58,970 nucleotides of DNA from the NCBI GenBank assembly GCA_041161065.1, contig JBEAVE010000014.1:1-58970 (forward strand), read 5' to 3'. Shown one piece after another: positions 1-9,304 of the stretch. The translations under genes were made by a program, and so were the position numbers. The notes below the pieces were generated by a model. That model did no database searches. It was not told the origin of the DNA and saw only the letters and a list, made by a program, of their open reading frames with translations. How positions within the stretch are numbered: position 1 is the first letter of the stretch; each line of letters starts with the position of its first letter. Source of the DNA: DYRG01 sp041161065. Lineage in GTDB: Bacteria > Pseudomonadota > Gammaproteobacteria > Beggiatoales > Beggiatoaceae.

Positions 1-3000
1 ACGTTCAAAATCGCGCGCGGCGGCAAATAATACTGCGCGGGCATCACGGAATCGGGCAAAATCACGTCATTTCCTTGTTCATCGACCAATTTCACCAACG
101 GACGCAAATCTTTCGCACCTGCTGGACGTTGTTTGGGGTCCATGACTTCGGTGCTGGAAATGCCTGTCACTTCGTCGGTGCGGCGATTGATCGTGACGTT
201 TTCGTGGACATCGATGAATTTCACGAAACCCTGCACTTCCGACACAACGGGGTGGGTGTGCGGGTCCCAAGTCGCCACGATGTCGCCAATATCGACCGCG
301 TCACCGTCTGCCACCGAAATCTCCGCGCCATAAGGCACTTTGTACCGTTCCCGTTCGCGCCCAAAATCATCGAGCACCATGAACTCACCCGATCTCGACA
401 CCGCAATAAAACGAATTGTCCCGTCGGTGGCGTGGGTTTTTTCGATGGATTTGACGTTTTGCAGTTTCGCCTTACCCTTTGATTTTACTTGGATTGAGCT
501 AATCGCTGCTGCTTTCGATGCCGCGCCGCCGATGTGGAATGTCCGCATGGTTAATTGCGTCCCGGGTTCGCCGATTGATTGTGCCGCGATAACCCCGACC
601 GATTCGCCAATATTCACCAAATGTCCACGTCCCAAATCGCGCCCGTAACATTTTGCACACGCGCCGTGTTTCGCTTCGCAAGTGATGGGTGATCGAACCA
701 CCACGCGGTCGATGCCCATTTCTTTTTCGAGTTTGTCGACGATATTTTCGTCGAGCAATGTCCCCGCTGGGATCACGTCATCGCTATCGGGACGACGCGC
801 GTCTTCCGCCAACACCCGCCCCAACACCCGATCCCGCAATGGTTCGACCACGTCGCCGCCTTCGATCAACGCCGACATTTCAACGCCGCGATGTGTGCCG
901 CAATCTTGTTCGAGAATCACCACATCTTGCGCAACATCGACCAACCGGCGCGTCAAATACCCTGAGTTTGCGGTTTTCAACGCGGTATCTGCCAAGCCTT
1001 TCCGTGCGCCGTGTGTGGAAATAAAGTATTGTAAAACGTCCAGCCCTTCGCGGAAATTCGCCGTAATTGGGGTTTCGATGATTGATCCGTCGGGTTTCGC
1101 CATCAATCCGCGCATGCCCGCCAATTGCCGAATTTGCGCCGCCGAACCCCGCGCGCCCGAATCCGCCATCATGTAAATTGAATTAAACGACGGTTGCTCG
1201 ACTCGATTGCCCTCTTTATCAAACGAAATATCTTTACCAATTTTGTTCATCATCGCTTTCGCAATTTCATCATTGGTTCTCGACCAAATATCGACCACTT
1301 TGTTATAACGTTCGCCGTTAGTAATTAAGCCTTGCTGATATTGCCGTTCGATTTCTGTGACTTCAACTTCTGCTTTTTCTAGCAAAACCGGTTTTTCTTC
1401 AGGAACAACTAAATCATTGACTCCCACCGAAATTCCCGCCCGCGTCGCATATTTGAAACCCGTGTACATTAAATTATCCGCAAAATTAACCGTTTCTTTC
1501 AAACCAATCTGCCGATAACACGCATTAATCAGTCTTGAAATGTTCTTTTTGGTCATATTGCAATTAACCAATTCAAAACTTAAACCGGTCGGTAAAATAT
1601 CCGATAATAATGCACGTCCAATGGTAGTTTTCTCACGTTTTCCTCGAATGCGGACTTCAATTTTTGCACCCAACTCTGCTTCGTGATTTTCATAAGCGCG
1701 ATGCACTTCTGCGGTATTGACTAAACGCATTCCTTCGCCTTTCGCCCCGACTTTTTCACGCGACATATAATATAGACCTAAAACAACGTCTTGCGAAGGT
1801 ACAATAATCGGTTCTCCATTGGCGGGAGAAAGAATATTGTTTGTCGACATCATTAGAACGCGGGCTTCCATTTGGGCTTCAACAGAAAGCGGAATATGCA
1901 CCGCCATTTGGTCTCCGTCAAAGTCCGCATTAAATGCTGTACAAACCAGCGGGTGTAATTGAATGGCTTTACCTTCAATTAGCACCGGTTCAAATGCTTG
2001 AATACCTAATCTGTGTAATGTTGGCGCGCGGTTCAATAATACAGGGTGTTGTTTAATCACTTCCTCTAAAATATCCCACACTTCAGGGGCTTCTCGCTCG
2101 ACGAGTTTCTTTGCCGCTTTAATGGTAGTTGCTAACCCGCGCATTTCTAATTTTCCAAAAATAAATGGCTTAAAGAGTTCTAATGCCATTTTCTTTGGAA
2201 GTCCGCATTGATTCAAATGCAGCGCAGGACCCACCACAATCACCGACCGTCCAGAATAGTCGACCCGTTTCCCGAGTAAGTTCTGGCGAAACCGACCTTG
2301 CTTACCTTTGATCATATCGGCTAATGATTTCAACGGTAATTTATTTGAACCCGTAATTGCTCGACCGCGTCTTCCATTATCCAATAACGCATCGACCGCT
2401 TCTTGCAACATACGTTTTTCATTTCTAACAATGATGTCCGGTGCTTGCAAATCTAATAACCGTTTCAAACGATTATTTCTATTGATTACGCGGCGATACA
2501 AATCATTTAAATCAGAGGTCGCAAAACGTCCACCATCTAAAGGAACTAAAGGGCGTAATTCAGGCGGTAAAACGGGAAGAACTTCAAATACCATCCACTC
2601 AGGTTTATTACCCGAACTGACAAATGCTTCCATGAGTTTCAAACGTTTGCTGAGTTTCTTCATTTTTGAATCGGAAGTGGTATTTAAAATTTCTTCTCTC
2701 AACCGTTCAGATTCACGATTCAAATCCATACTGCTCAACAAATCACGAATCGCTTCTGCACCCATTTTGGCTTTGAAATCATCGCCGTGTTCTTCTAACG
2801 CATCTAAATATTCTTCTTCGGTTAAAAGTTGTCCCCGATCTAATGCAGAGCTGCCTGGATCAATGACAACATAAGCCTCAAAATATAAAACCCGTTCTAA
2901 ATCACGCAACGTTAAATCTAATAACAAACCCATGCGTGAAGGTAAGGATTTCAAATACCAAATGTGAGCAACGGGGCTGGCTAATTCAATATGTCCCATT

Positions 3001-3302
3001 CGATCACGGCGGACTTTTGCTTGAGTAACTTCCACGCCGCATTTCTCACACACCACGCCGCGATGTTTTAAGCGTTTATATTTGCCGCACAAACACTCGT
3101 AATCTTTGATCGGACCAAAGATTTTTGCACAAAATAATCCGTCGCGTTCGGGTTTGAACGTGCGATAGTTAATGGTTTCTGGTTTCTTCACTTCGCCATA
3201 CGACCAAGAACGGATTTTCTCAGGCGATGCTAAACTAATACAAATCCGATCAAATTCTTGGATTTGTTCGGAACTGCTCAAAAGATTCAATAGCTCTTTC
3301 AT
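1..3302 (-). CDS. rpoC: DNA-directed RNA polymerase subunit beta' (partial, C-terminus beyond left edge)
   Basis: Largest catalytic subunit of RNA polymerase. The reverse strand is open from an ATG at 3300-3302, with GGAG just upstream, to the window edge, giving about 1100 residues of a protein normally near 1400. The N-terminal zinc-binding region shows the CLC and CEKC cysteine pairs. The catalytic Mg-binding motif NADFDGDQM lies at 1905-1931, residues 458-466, exactly the E. coli numbering. It follows rpoB by 12 bases, as in the usual rpoBC operon. An oddity is composition: the part left of about 1175 is GC-rich (36 of 60 bases at 541-600) while the part right of it is AT-rich (21 of 60 at 1201-1260). 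Identity is certain; only the C-terminus is unseen. Confidence 0.98.
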   Translation of the reverse strand, partial: MKELLNLLSSSEQIQEFDRICISLASPEKIRSWSYGEVKKPETINYRTFKPERDGLFCAKIFGPIKDYECLCGKYKRLKHRGVVCEKCGVEVTQAKVRRDRMGHIELASPVAHIWYLKSLPSRMGLLLDLTLRDLERVLYFEAYVVIDPGSSALDRGQLLTEEEYLDALEEHGDDFKAKMGAEAIRDLLSSMDLNRESERLREEILNTTSDSKMKKLSKRLKLMEAFVSSGNKPEWMVFEVLPVLPPELRPLVPLDGGRFATSDLNDLYRRVINRNNRLKRLLDLQAPDIIVRNEKRMLQEAVDALLDNGRRGRAITGSNKLPLKSLADMIKGKQGRFRQNLLGKRVDYSGRSVIVVGPALHLNQCGLPKKMALELFKPFIFGKLEMRGLATTIKAAKKLVEREAPEVWDILEEVIKQHPVLLNRAPTLHRLGIQAFEPVLIEGKAIQLHPLVCTAFNADFDGDQMAVHIPLSVEAQMEARVLMMSTNNILSPANGEPIIVPSQDVVLGLYYMSREKVGAKGEGMRLVNTAEVHRAYENHEAELGAKIEVRIRGKREKTTIGRALLSDILPTGLSFELVNCNMTKKNISRLINACYRQIGLKETVNFADNLMYTGFKYATRAGISVGVNDLVVPEEKPVLLEKAEVEVTEIERQYQQGLITNGERYNKVVDIWSRTNDEIAKAMMNKIGKDISFDKEGNRVEQPSFNSIYMMADSGARGSAAQIRQLAGMRGLMAKPDGSIIETPITANFREGLDVLQYFISTHGARKGLADTALKTANSGYLTRRLVDVAQDVVILEQDCGTHRGVEMSALIEGGDVVEPLRDRVLGRVLAEDARRPDSDDVIPAGTLLDENIVDKLEKEMGIDRVVVRSPITCEAKHGACAKCYGRDLGRGHLVNIGESVGVIAAQSIGEPGTQLTMRTFHIGGAASKAAAISSIQVKSKGKAKLQNVKSIEKTHATDGTIRFIAVSRSGEFMVLDDFGRERERYKVPYGAEISVADGDAVDIGDIVATWDPHTHPVVSEVQGFVKFIDVHENVTINRRTDEVTGISSTEVMDPKQRPAGAKDLRPLVKLVDEQGNDVILPDSVMPAQYYLPPRAILN

Positions 3303-3314
3303 CGCTTATTTCTC

Positions 3315-6300
3315 CTAATTTTGATCCAATTCCATATCAATGCCCAACGACCGAATTTCTTTCACTAATACATTGAAAGATTCGGGCATATTGGCTTCCA
3401 TTCGATGATCCCCGTCGACAATGTTTTTGTATATTTTTGTTCTACCATTTACGTCGTCGGATTTCACGGTCAGCATTTCTTGCAACGTATAGGAAGCACC
3501 ATAGGCTTCTAATGCCCAGACTTCCATTTCACCAAACCGTTGTCCACCAAATTGTGCTTTACCGCCTAAGGGTTGTTGTGTAACCAAACTATAAGGTCCT
3601 GTTGAACGCGCGTGCATCTTATCATCAACTAGGTGATTTAATTTCAACATGTGCATGTATCCAACCGTCACTTTTCTTTCAAATGCTTCACCGGTTCTTC
3701 CATCGTATAATTGCACTTGTCCATCATCTGACAAATCCGCGAGTTTTAACATAGCTTTGATTTCAGATTCGTGCGCACCATCAAACACTGGCGTTGCCAT
3801 TGGCACACCCGCAATTAAGTTATCCGCTAATTCTAAAATATCGCCATCAGAAAACTTTTTCAGTTCTTCTTTCTTACCCGTTGAATTATAGATTTGCTCT
3901 AAAAAGTCTTTGAGTTTTTTGAGACGTGCTTTATCGTATTTTTGACGATATTCTTCAAGCATTTTCTCAATTTTTTCTCCCAGCCCTTTTGCCGCCCAAC
4001 CTAAGTGGGTTTCTAAGATTTGTCCAATGTTCATACGCGAAGGAACGCCTAATGGATTTAGAACAATATCCACCGGTTTTCCACTATCCATGAAAGGCAT
4101 ATCTTCAACAGGCACAATCATAGAAACAACCCCTTTATTTCCATGACGACCTGCCATTTTATCACCGGGTTGAACGCGACGTTTCACTGCCAAATACACT
4201 TTCACCATTTTCAAAACGCCCGGTGGCAAATCATCACCTGCCGCGAGTTTCTTACGTTTTTCCTCAAAATGTTCATCATTGAGTTTGCGTTGGTTCTTCA
4301 AACGGACATGTGCCCGATCTAACGCATCGTTCAATTCCTCTTTTTGTAACGTAATTTCAAACCATTGTTCGTGTTGCAAACTCGCTAAGTATTCTGAGGT
4401 AATTTCTCCCCCAGAATGTAATCCAGAAGGTCCTCTTAAAGCGGTTTGTCCAATTAAGGCTTTTTCTAACCGTTGAAAGGTATCATCTTCTAAAATCCGA
4501 TAACGGTCACGCAAATCCTTTTGGAATTTCTCTAATTCAGCTTTTTCAATGCTTTGCGCCCGCGAATCCTTTTCTACACCATCGCGCGTGAAAACCTGCA
4601 CATCAATCACTGTTCCATGCGTTCCAGAAGGCACTCTTAATGAGGTATCTTTAACATCAGATGCTTTCTCACCAAATATCGCCCGCAACAGTTTTTCTTC
4701 AGGGGTTAATTGGGTTTCACCTTTAGGCGTTACTTTACCGACTAAAATGTCCCCGGGCTTCACTTCTGCACCAATGTGAATAACGCCCGCTTCATCTAAT
4801 TTTCTTAATGCAGATTCCGCAACATTGGGAATATCATCGGTAATGTCTTCAGGTCCTAATTTAGTATCGCGTGCAACACATACTTGCTCAACAATATGAA
4901 TAGAAGTGAAACGATCTTGCTCGACGACTCTCTCTGAAATTAAAATAGAATCCTCAAAGTTGTAACCATTCCAAGGCGTAAAAGCAACTAACATATTTTG
5001 ACCTAAAGCTAATTCCCCTAAATCAGTGGACGGTCCATCGGCTAAAACGTCACCTTTTGAAATCTCATCTCCTGGTTTAACTAAGGGTCGTTGATTGATG
5101 CAAGTATTTTGATTTGAACGGGTGTATTTTGTTAAGGAATAAATATCCACGCCGCTTTCATCTTCTTTCACTTCGTCATCATTGACGCGAACCACAATTC
5201 TTCCCGCATCAACGGTATCAACAATGCCGCCGCGTTCTGCCACAACTACTACCCCAGAATCTACTGCAACAGTGCGTTCCATTCCAGTGCCGACTAAGGG
5301 TTTCTCAGCACGAATTAAAGGAACGGCTTGGCGTTGCATATTTGAACCCATTAATGCACGGTTTGCATCGTTGTGTTCTAAGAAAGGAATTAAAGACGCA
5401 GCAACCGACACAATTTGCTTTGGAGAAACGTCCATGTAATTCACTTCATTAGCGGGTTTCAACATCGATTCTTCTTTGTGTCGACAAGGAACAAATTCTT
5501 CTGTTAAATAGCCCTTTTCATCGACGGGAACATTTGCTTGAGCAATGACGAAATTTCCTTCCTCAATTGCTGATAAATATTCCACTTCGTCGGTGACTCG
5601 AGTTTTAATGGTTTCCTCACCATTTTCCTCGATGATTTTCTCGGCGGCGACTTTGCGATAAGGGGTTTCTAAGAAACCGTATTTGTTTGTGCGCGAATAA
5701 ACCGCCAATGAATTGATCAAACCAATGTTGGGACCTTCAGGCGTTTCAATGGGGCACACGCGACCGTAATGGGTGGGGTGAACGTCGCGGACTTCAAATC
5801 CGGCTCTTTCGCGCGTCAAACCGCCCGGTCCTAAGGCAGAAACCCGACGTTTGTGCGTAATTTCAGAAAGCGGGTTGTTTTGATCCATGAATTGAGATAA
5901 TTGGCTCGATCCAAAGAATTCTCGAATCGCGGCAGAAACCGGCTTTGCATTCATTAATTCTTGCGGCATCATGCTTTCGGTTTCGGAGAGCGACAGCCGT
6001 TCTTTAACCGCCCTTTCCACGCGCACTAAGCCGATTCTGAATTGGTTTTCTGCCATTTCCCCGACGCTGCGGATTCTTCGATTGCCTAAATGGTCGATGT
6101 CGTCGACTTGACCGTTGCCGTTGCGAATATTGATTAACTCTTTGATTACGTCCAAGATATCGTCGTGCGACAAAATGCCAGAGCCTTCGATTTCTTCGCG
6201 TCCGACGCGGCGATTGAATTTCATGCGCCCAACCGTCGATAAATCATAACGATCATGCTTGAAAAACAAACCGTTAAAGAGTTCTTCGGCGGCTTCACGA

Positions 6301-7460
6301 GTCGGTGGTTCACCCGGGCGCATCATGCGGTAAATTTCAACTAACGCATCGGTTTGGGTTTTCGTTTGATCGATGCGCAAGGTGTCCGAAATATACGGTC
6401 CGTGATCTAAGTCATTGGTGTATAAGGTTTTAATCGATGTCACGCCCACCGCAAACAATTTATCAAGCAACTCTTGATCGATTTGGGTGTTGGCTTCGAC
6501 CACGATTTCACCCGTCGATGTGTCGATAATGTCGTGCGCTAAGGCTTTGCCAAATAAATAATCAGGCGGAACGGTTAACAGTGTGATGCCCGCTTTTTCT
6601 AACTGTCTGATATGTCGAGCAGTTATGCGTTTGCTGCTTTCAACGATGACGTTGCCGTCGATATCTTTAATGTCAAACGTGGCGACTTGTCCGCGCAATC
6701 GGTCGGGCGAAAAAACCCATTGCCAACCTTGATCAGTGTAAGAAAACTCGTCGGTTTCGAAAAACATCGCGAGCATTTCTTGGTTGGTGTAATTCATTGC
6801 GCGCAAAAGGATTGTGACGGGCAATTTGCGGCGACGGTCGATCCGCACAAACAAGCAATCTTTCGGATCAAATTCAAAATCTAACCACGATCCACGATAA
6901 GGAATAATTCTCGCTGAAAACAATAACTTACCCGAAGAATGCGTTTTGCCTTTATCATGATCAAAAAAGACACCTGGTGAACGATGTAATTGAGAAACAA
7001 TCACCCGTTCCGTGCCGTTAATCACAAACGTCCCGTTGCGCGTCATCAACGGCAAATCACCCATATAGACTTCTTGTTCTTTGATGTCTTTGATAGTTTT
7101 GGGTTTATTGTCTTTATCTTTTGCGTCTTTATCGTAAAGCACCAATTGGACTTTGACCCGCAATGGCGCAGCGTAAGTCATGCCTCGAATAATACATTCC
7201 TTCACATCGAAGGGAGGTTTGCCCAGCCGATAACTGACATATCTTAATTCAGCGTTGCCCGTGTAACTTTCAATCGGAAACACCGACGAAAAAGCCGCGT
7301 GAAGCCCAAGGGGTTCGCGGTGATCGGGTAATTTATCTTGTTGCAAAAATTCCCGATAAGATTTAACTTGTATCTCGAGAAGATAGGGAATTTTCTGAAG
7401 GGTGGTGCGTTTGCTAAAATCCTTGCGGATGCGCTTTTTTTCAGTGAAAGAATATGCCAT
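3315..7460 (-). CDS. rpoB: DNA-directed RNA polymerase subunit beta
   Basis: Second catalytic subunit of RNA polymerase, 1381 residues from the chosen ATG (E. coli 1342). The frame is open further to 7487, but the product aligned with other RpoB proteins starts MAYSFTEKKRIRKDF, and GGAG lies 7 bases before that ATG; an adjacent ATG at 7461-7463 is an alternative. The rifampicin-binding cluster is wild type, with SQLSQFMDQNNPLSEITHKR near 5890 and the conserved D, H and S positions intact, so the enzyme is predicted to be rifampicin-sensitive. The C-terminal SLVTQQPLGGKAQFGGQRFG clamp-anchoring segment is present. Upstream, instead of directly following rplL, it follows a PIN toxin gene whose stop is about 60 bases away. 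Confidence 0.98.
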   Translation of the reverse strand: MAYSFTEKKRIRKDFSKRTTLQKIPYLLEIQVKSYREFLQQDKLPDHREPLGLHAAFSSVFPIESYTGNAELRYVSYRLGKPPFDVKECIIRGMTYAAPLRVKVQLVLYDKDAKDKDNKPKTIKDIKEQEVYMGDLPLMTRNGTFVINGTERVIVSQLHRSPGVFFDHDKGKTHSSGKLLFSARIIPYRGSWLDFEFDPKDCLFVRIDRRRKLPVTILLRAMNYTNQEMLAMFFETDEFSYTDQGWQWVFSPDRLRGQVATFDIKDIDGNVIVESSKRITARHIRQLEKAGITLLTVPPDYLFGKALAHDIIDTSTGEIVVEANTQIDQELLDKLFAVGVTSIKTLYTNDLDHGPYISDTLRIDQTKTQTDALVEIYRMMRPGEPPTREAAEELFNGLFFKHDRYDLSTVGRMKFNRRVGREEIEGSGILSHDDILDVIKELINIRNGNGQVDDIDHLGNRRIRSVGEMAENQFRIGLVRVERAVKERLSLSETESMMPQELMNAKPVSAAIREFFGSSQLSQFMDQNNPLSEITHKRRVSALGPGGLTRERAGFEVRDVHPTHYGRVCPIETPEGPNIGLINSLAVYSRTNKYGFLETPYRKVAAEKIIEENGEETIKTRVTDEVEYLSAIEEGNFVIAQANVPVDEKGYLTEEFVPCRHKEESMLKPANEVNYMDVSPKQIVSVAASLIPFLEHNDANRALMGSNMQRQAVPLIRAEKPLVGTGMERTVAVDSGVVVVAERGGIVDTVDAGRIVVRVNDDEVKEDESGVDIYSLTKYTRSNQNTCINQRPLVKPGDEISKGDVLADGPSTDLGELALGQNMLVAFTPWNGYNFEDSILISERVVEQDRFTSIHIVEQVCVARDTKLGPEDITDDIPNVAESALRKLDEAGVIHIGAEVKPGDILVGKVTPKGETQLTPEEKLLRAIFGEKASDVKDTSLRVPSGTHGTVIDVQVFTRDGVEKDSRAQSIEKAELEKFQKDLRDRYRILEDDTFQRLEKALIGQTALRGPSGLHSGGEITSEYLASLQHEQWFEITLQKEELNDALDRAHVRLKNQRKLNDEHFEEKRKKLAAGDDLPPGVLKMVKVYLAVKRRVQPGDKMAGRHGNKGVVSMIVPVEDMPFMDSGKPVDIVLNPLGVPSRMNIGQILETHLGWAAKGLGEKIEKMLEEYRQKYDKARLKKLKDFLEQIYNSTGKKEELKKFSDGDILELADNLIAGVPMATPVFDGAHESEIKAMLKLADLSDDGQVQLYDGRTGEAFERKVTVGYMHMLKLNHLVDDKMHARSTGPYSLVTQQPLGGKAQFGGQRFGEMEVWALEAYGASYTLQEMLTVKSDDVNGRTKIYKNIVDGDHRMEANMPESFNVLVKEIRSLGIDMELDQN

Positions 7461-7523
7461 CATGTACTCCGCTTGCTGGATGTTCAAAAATACAATTTTA
7501 AAAACTTTAATTTAAACAATTAG

Positions 7524-7925
7524 TTAGTGATAAGGATTAAAAAATATATCAAATTTTTTATGCTGTAGACCTGCTATTAGAATTTGATCACCTGTCCATA
7601 ATTTGGCTTTTAATTCTAAAGCTAACGCAACAAAAGGTGCGTCTTTTTCATCTATATCAAAACATAATTCATAAGCAGTTCGAATATTTCGTTTAGAAAT
7701 CATGTGCTCATCATAAAATTTTAGTTTTTGTAAGAGCTCATGAAAGGTTTCAAAAAGTTTGTTTTCTTTTAAGTTAGAGTATTTAACAATTTTTTCTTTA
7801 TATTTGAATAGTTCAACAATCGCAAAACGTGGACAATAAAAACCAATATCTTCTCTAAACATCAAGATATTTACAAATGTATTGTTTTTACCTAATAAAA
7901 TATTGGTATCAACCACTACGTTCAT
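7524..7925 (-). CDS. PIN-domain protein, likely VapC-type toxin
   Basis: 133 residues, the usual size of a PIN-domain ribonuclease toxin. The four acidic active-site positions of the PIN fold can be placed at D6 (VVVDTNIL), E38, D95 (DEKDAPFVALAL) and D113 (TGDQIL). Such toxins cleave RNA and are held inactive by a partner encoded just upstream. Here the upstream gene overlaps it by 17 bases, which supports a toxin-antitoxin pair. The pair sits between rplL and rpoB on the same strand, so it should be transcribed with them. Family membership is well supported; toxicity and target RNA are inferred. Confidence 0.8.
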   Translation of the reverse strand: MNVVVDTNILLGKNNTFVNILMFREDIGFYCPRFAIVELFKYKEKIVKYSNLKENKLFETFHELLQKLKFYDEHMISKRNIRTAYELCFDIDEKDAPFVALALELKAKLWTGDQILIAGLQHKKFDIFFNPYH

Positions 7926-8148
7926 TTATTTCAATGCCCGCTAGAAACTCAGCTTTGTGTTCATTCCACCATTGTTGCTTAACTTCTTCAGAAAGTTCCC
8001 AAATCTGTTGTTCTGTTATTTCGCTTTCTTCTAAAAACTGCTGTATACGTAATAATTCAATAAAATCATAGATATATTTATTTTTAGCAACTAATTGTTT
8101 GGGAAATTTTACGATGACCTCGTCGTGTTCATAAGAAATGTCGATCAT
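7909..8148 (-). CDS. Putative antitoxin partner of PIN toxin
   Basis: 79-residue acidic, mostly helical protein (residues 30-70 are rich in Glu, Gln and Trp). It precedes and overlaps the PIN gene by 17 bases, the standard order for a VapBC-like antitoxin and toxin. A purine-rich GAGGAG-type ribosome site lies just before the ATG at 8146-8148. I recognise no named DNA-binding fold such as AbrB or ribbon-helix-helix, so the assignment rests on size, order and overlap. It lies immediately downstream of the rplL attenuator hairpin at 8178-8210. Confidence 0.6.
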   Translation of the reverse strand: MIDISYEHDEVIVKFPKQLVAKNKYIYDFIELLRIQQFLEESEITEQQIWELSEEVKQQWWNEHKAEFLAGIEINERSG

Positions 8149-8177
8149 GTTTTTCTCCTCAAATGTTAAAAAAGCAC

Positions 8178-8210
8178 AAAAAGGCTGGCAGTTTAGGGCA
8201 TCTGCCAGCC
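8178..8210 (-). terminator. Rho-independent terminator or attenuator after rplL
   Basis: On the minus strand a perfect 9-bp GC-rich stem (GGCTGGCAG / CTGCCAGCC) with a 10-base loop is followed by TTTTT and, after two bases, another T run. It lies between rplL and the antitoxin gene, the position of the partial attenuator that sets rpoBC expression below that of the ribosomal genes in E. coli. Full termination would silence rpoBC, so partial read-through is expected. Confidence 0.8.
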
Positions 8211-8288
8211 TGATCTATCTGATTTGTTGCTTAGAAAGCTCAAGTTATTTTTTCAATTAGAATAGTTAATTACGGTTATTTATATATA

Positions 8289-8320
8289 ATTCGTTCCCAT
8301 AAATAATTATAGGAACGAAT
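8289..8320 (-). repeat. Inverted repeat just after rplL stop
   Basis: A 9-bp perfect stem (ATTCGTTCC / GGAACGAAT) with a 14-base loop starts 10 bases past the rplL stop codon. It lacks a strong T run, so it could be an RNA-processing or 3'-stabilising hairpin rather than a terminator; E. coli has an RNase III site in the equivalent gap. Confidence 0.55.
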
Positions 8321-8329
8321 AAAAGAAAA

Positions 8330-8704
8330 CTACTTGATTTCTACTTTCGCGCCTGCGTCTTCAAGTTGTTTCTTGATTGCGTCAGCGTCAGCTTTAGAAA
8401 CGCCTTCTTTCAAGGTGGTGGGTGCGCCTTCAACAGCGGCTTTGGCTTCACCTAAACCTAAGCCAGTGATTGCGCGGACAACTTTAATGACTTCAACTTT
8501 TTTCTCGCCAAAAGACGCTAAGATGACGTTGAATTCGGTTTGTTCTTCTTTCGCGGGAGCAGCTTCGCCCGCAGGTGCAGCTACCGCAACGGCAGCGGCG
8601 GCAGATACGCCGAATTTGTCTTCCATCATTTTGATGAGGTCGACGATTTCCATCACAGTTTTGTTGGCGATGGCTTCTAAAATTTGATCGTTAGTTAAGG
8701 ACAT
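8330..8704 (-). CDS. rplL: 50S ribosomal protein L7/L12
   Basis: 124 residues, the normal length. The N-terminal dimerisation domain (about 1-35) starts MSLTNDQILEAI, followed by an Ala-rich hinge (about 37-55) and the conserved C-terminal factor-binding domain containing EKKVEVIKVVRAITGLGLGEAK. It forms the ribosomal stalk with L10, recruits translation GTPases and is co-regulated with L10. It lies 36 bases downstream of rplJ and is followed by two hairpins before the toxin-antitoxin cassette. Confidence 0.98.
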   Translation of the reverse strand: MSLTNDQILEAIANKTVMEIVDLIKMMEDKFGVSAAAAVAVAAPAGEAAPAKEEQTEFNVILASFGEKKVEVIKVVRAITGLGLGEAKAAVEGAPTTLKEGVSKADADAIKKQLEDAGAKVEIK

Positions 8705-8740
8705 TAGGAAACTCCAAAAAATCTAAAAGGTTAAAAAAAA

Positions 8741-9268
8741 TTAAGCGGCTTGTTTTTGATCGCGAACGGCGGCGACCGTGCGAACAAATTTGGCGTGTGG
8801 TTCTGCCAACGTGCGAACAAATTTGGTGATCGGGGCTTGCATCACCGACATTAACATACTCAATGCTTGGTCGCGGGTTGGGAGTTTTGCGAGTTTTTCA
8901 ATATCTGATGCGGGTAATAATTGTCCGCCCACCGATACGAATTTCACGACCAATTTGTCGTTTTCTTTGGCAAAATCTTTGATCACGCGAGCAGCTGCTC
9001 CCGGATCGGTTTGCGAAAATGCCAATAGCAACGGACCAACTAAGGCATCTTGAATGCACTCGAATTCCGTTCCTGCGACGGCACGTCTCGCCAAGGTGTT
9101 TCTAACCACTTTGAGGTACACGCCTTCTTCGCGAGCTTTTTTGCGCAGCGCGGTCATTTTGCCAACGGTGATGCCGCGATATTCCGCCGCCACCATCGAC
9201 AACGCCTTCGCCGACACTTCCGCCATTTCCGCCACGATAGCGCGCTTGTCTTCTAGCTTAATCGCCAC
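8741..9268 (-). CDS. rplJ: 50S ribosomal protein L10
   Basis: Stalk base protein that anchors L7/L12 dimers and represses its own mRNA by binding the leader. The chosen start is the GTG at 9266-9268, giving 175 residues beginning VAIKLEDKRAIVAEM, which matches the family N-terminus, with GAGG seven bases upstream. An in-frame ATG at 9304 would add 12 residues that do not resemble L10. Conserved segments include VVRNTLARRA, the PGAAARV region and the C-terminal VRTLAAVRD-like tail that binds L12 (here partly duplicated, with KFVRTLAEPHAKFVRTVAAV). Confidence 0.96.
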   Translation of the reverse strand: MAIKLEDKRAIVAEMAEVSAKALSMVAAEYRGITVGKMTALRKKAREEGVYLKVVRNTLARRAVAGTEFECIQDALVGPLLLAFSQTDPGAAARVIKDFAKENDKLVVKFVSVGGQLLPASDIEKLAKLPTRDQALSMLMSVMQAPITKFVRTLAEPHAKFVRTVAAVRDQKQAA

Positions 9269-9304
9269 TTGCTTACCTCGTGTTATGTAGGACATCGTGA
9301 GCAT

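Noticed and set aside
75..1176. Plus-strand open frames opposite rpoC
   Set aside because: They are shadows of the GC-rich part of rpoC; the minus strand encodes continuous RpoC sequence including all expected motifs.
7461..7487. Longer N-terminus of RpoB
   Set aside because: The extra nine residues do not match RpoB, and a ribosome site fits the internal ATG.
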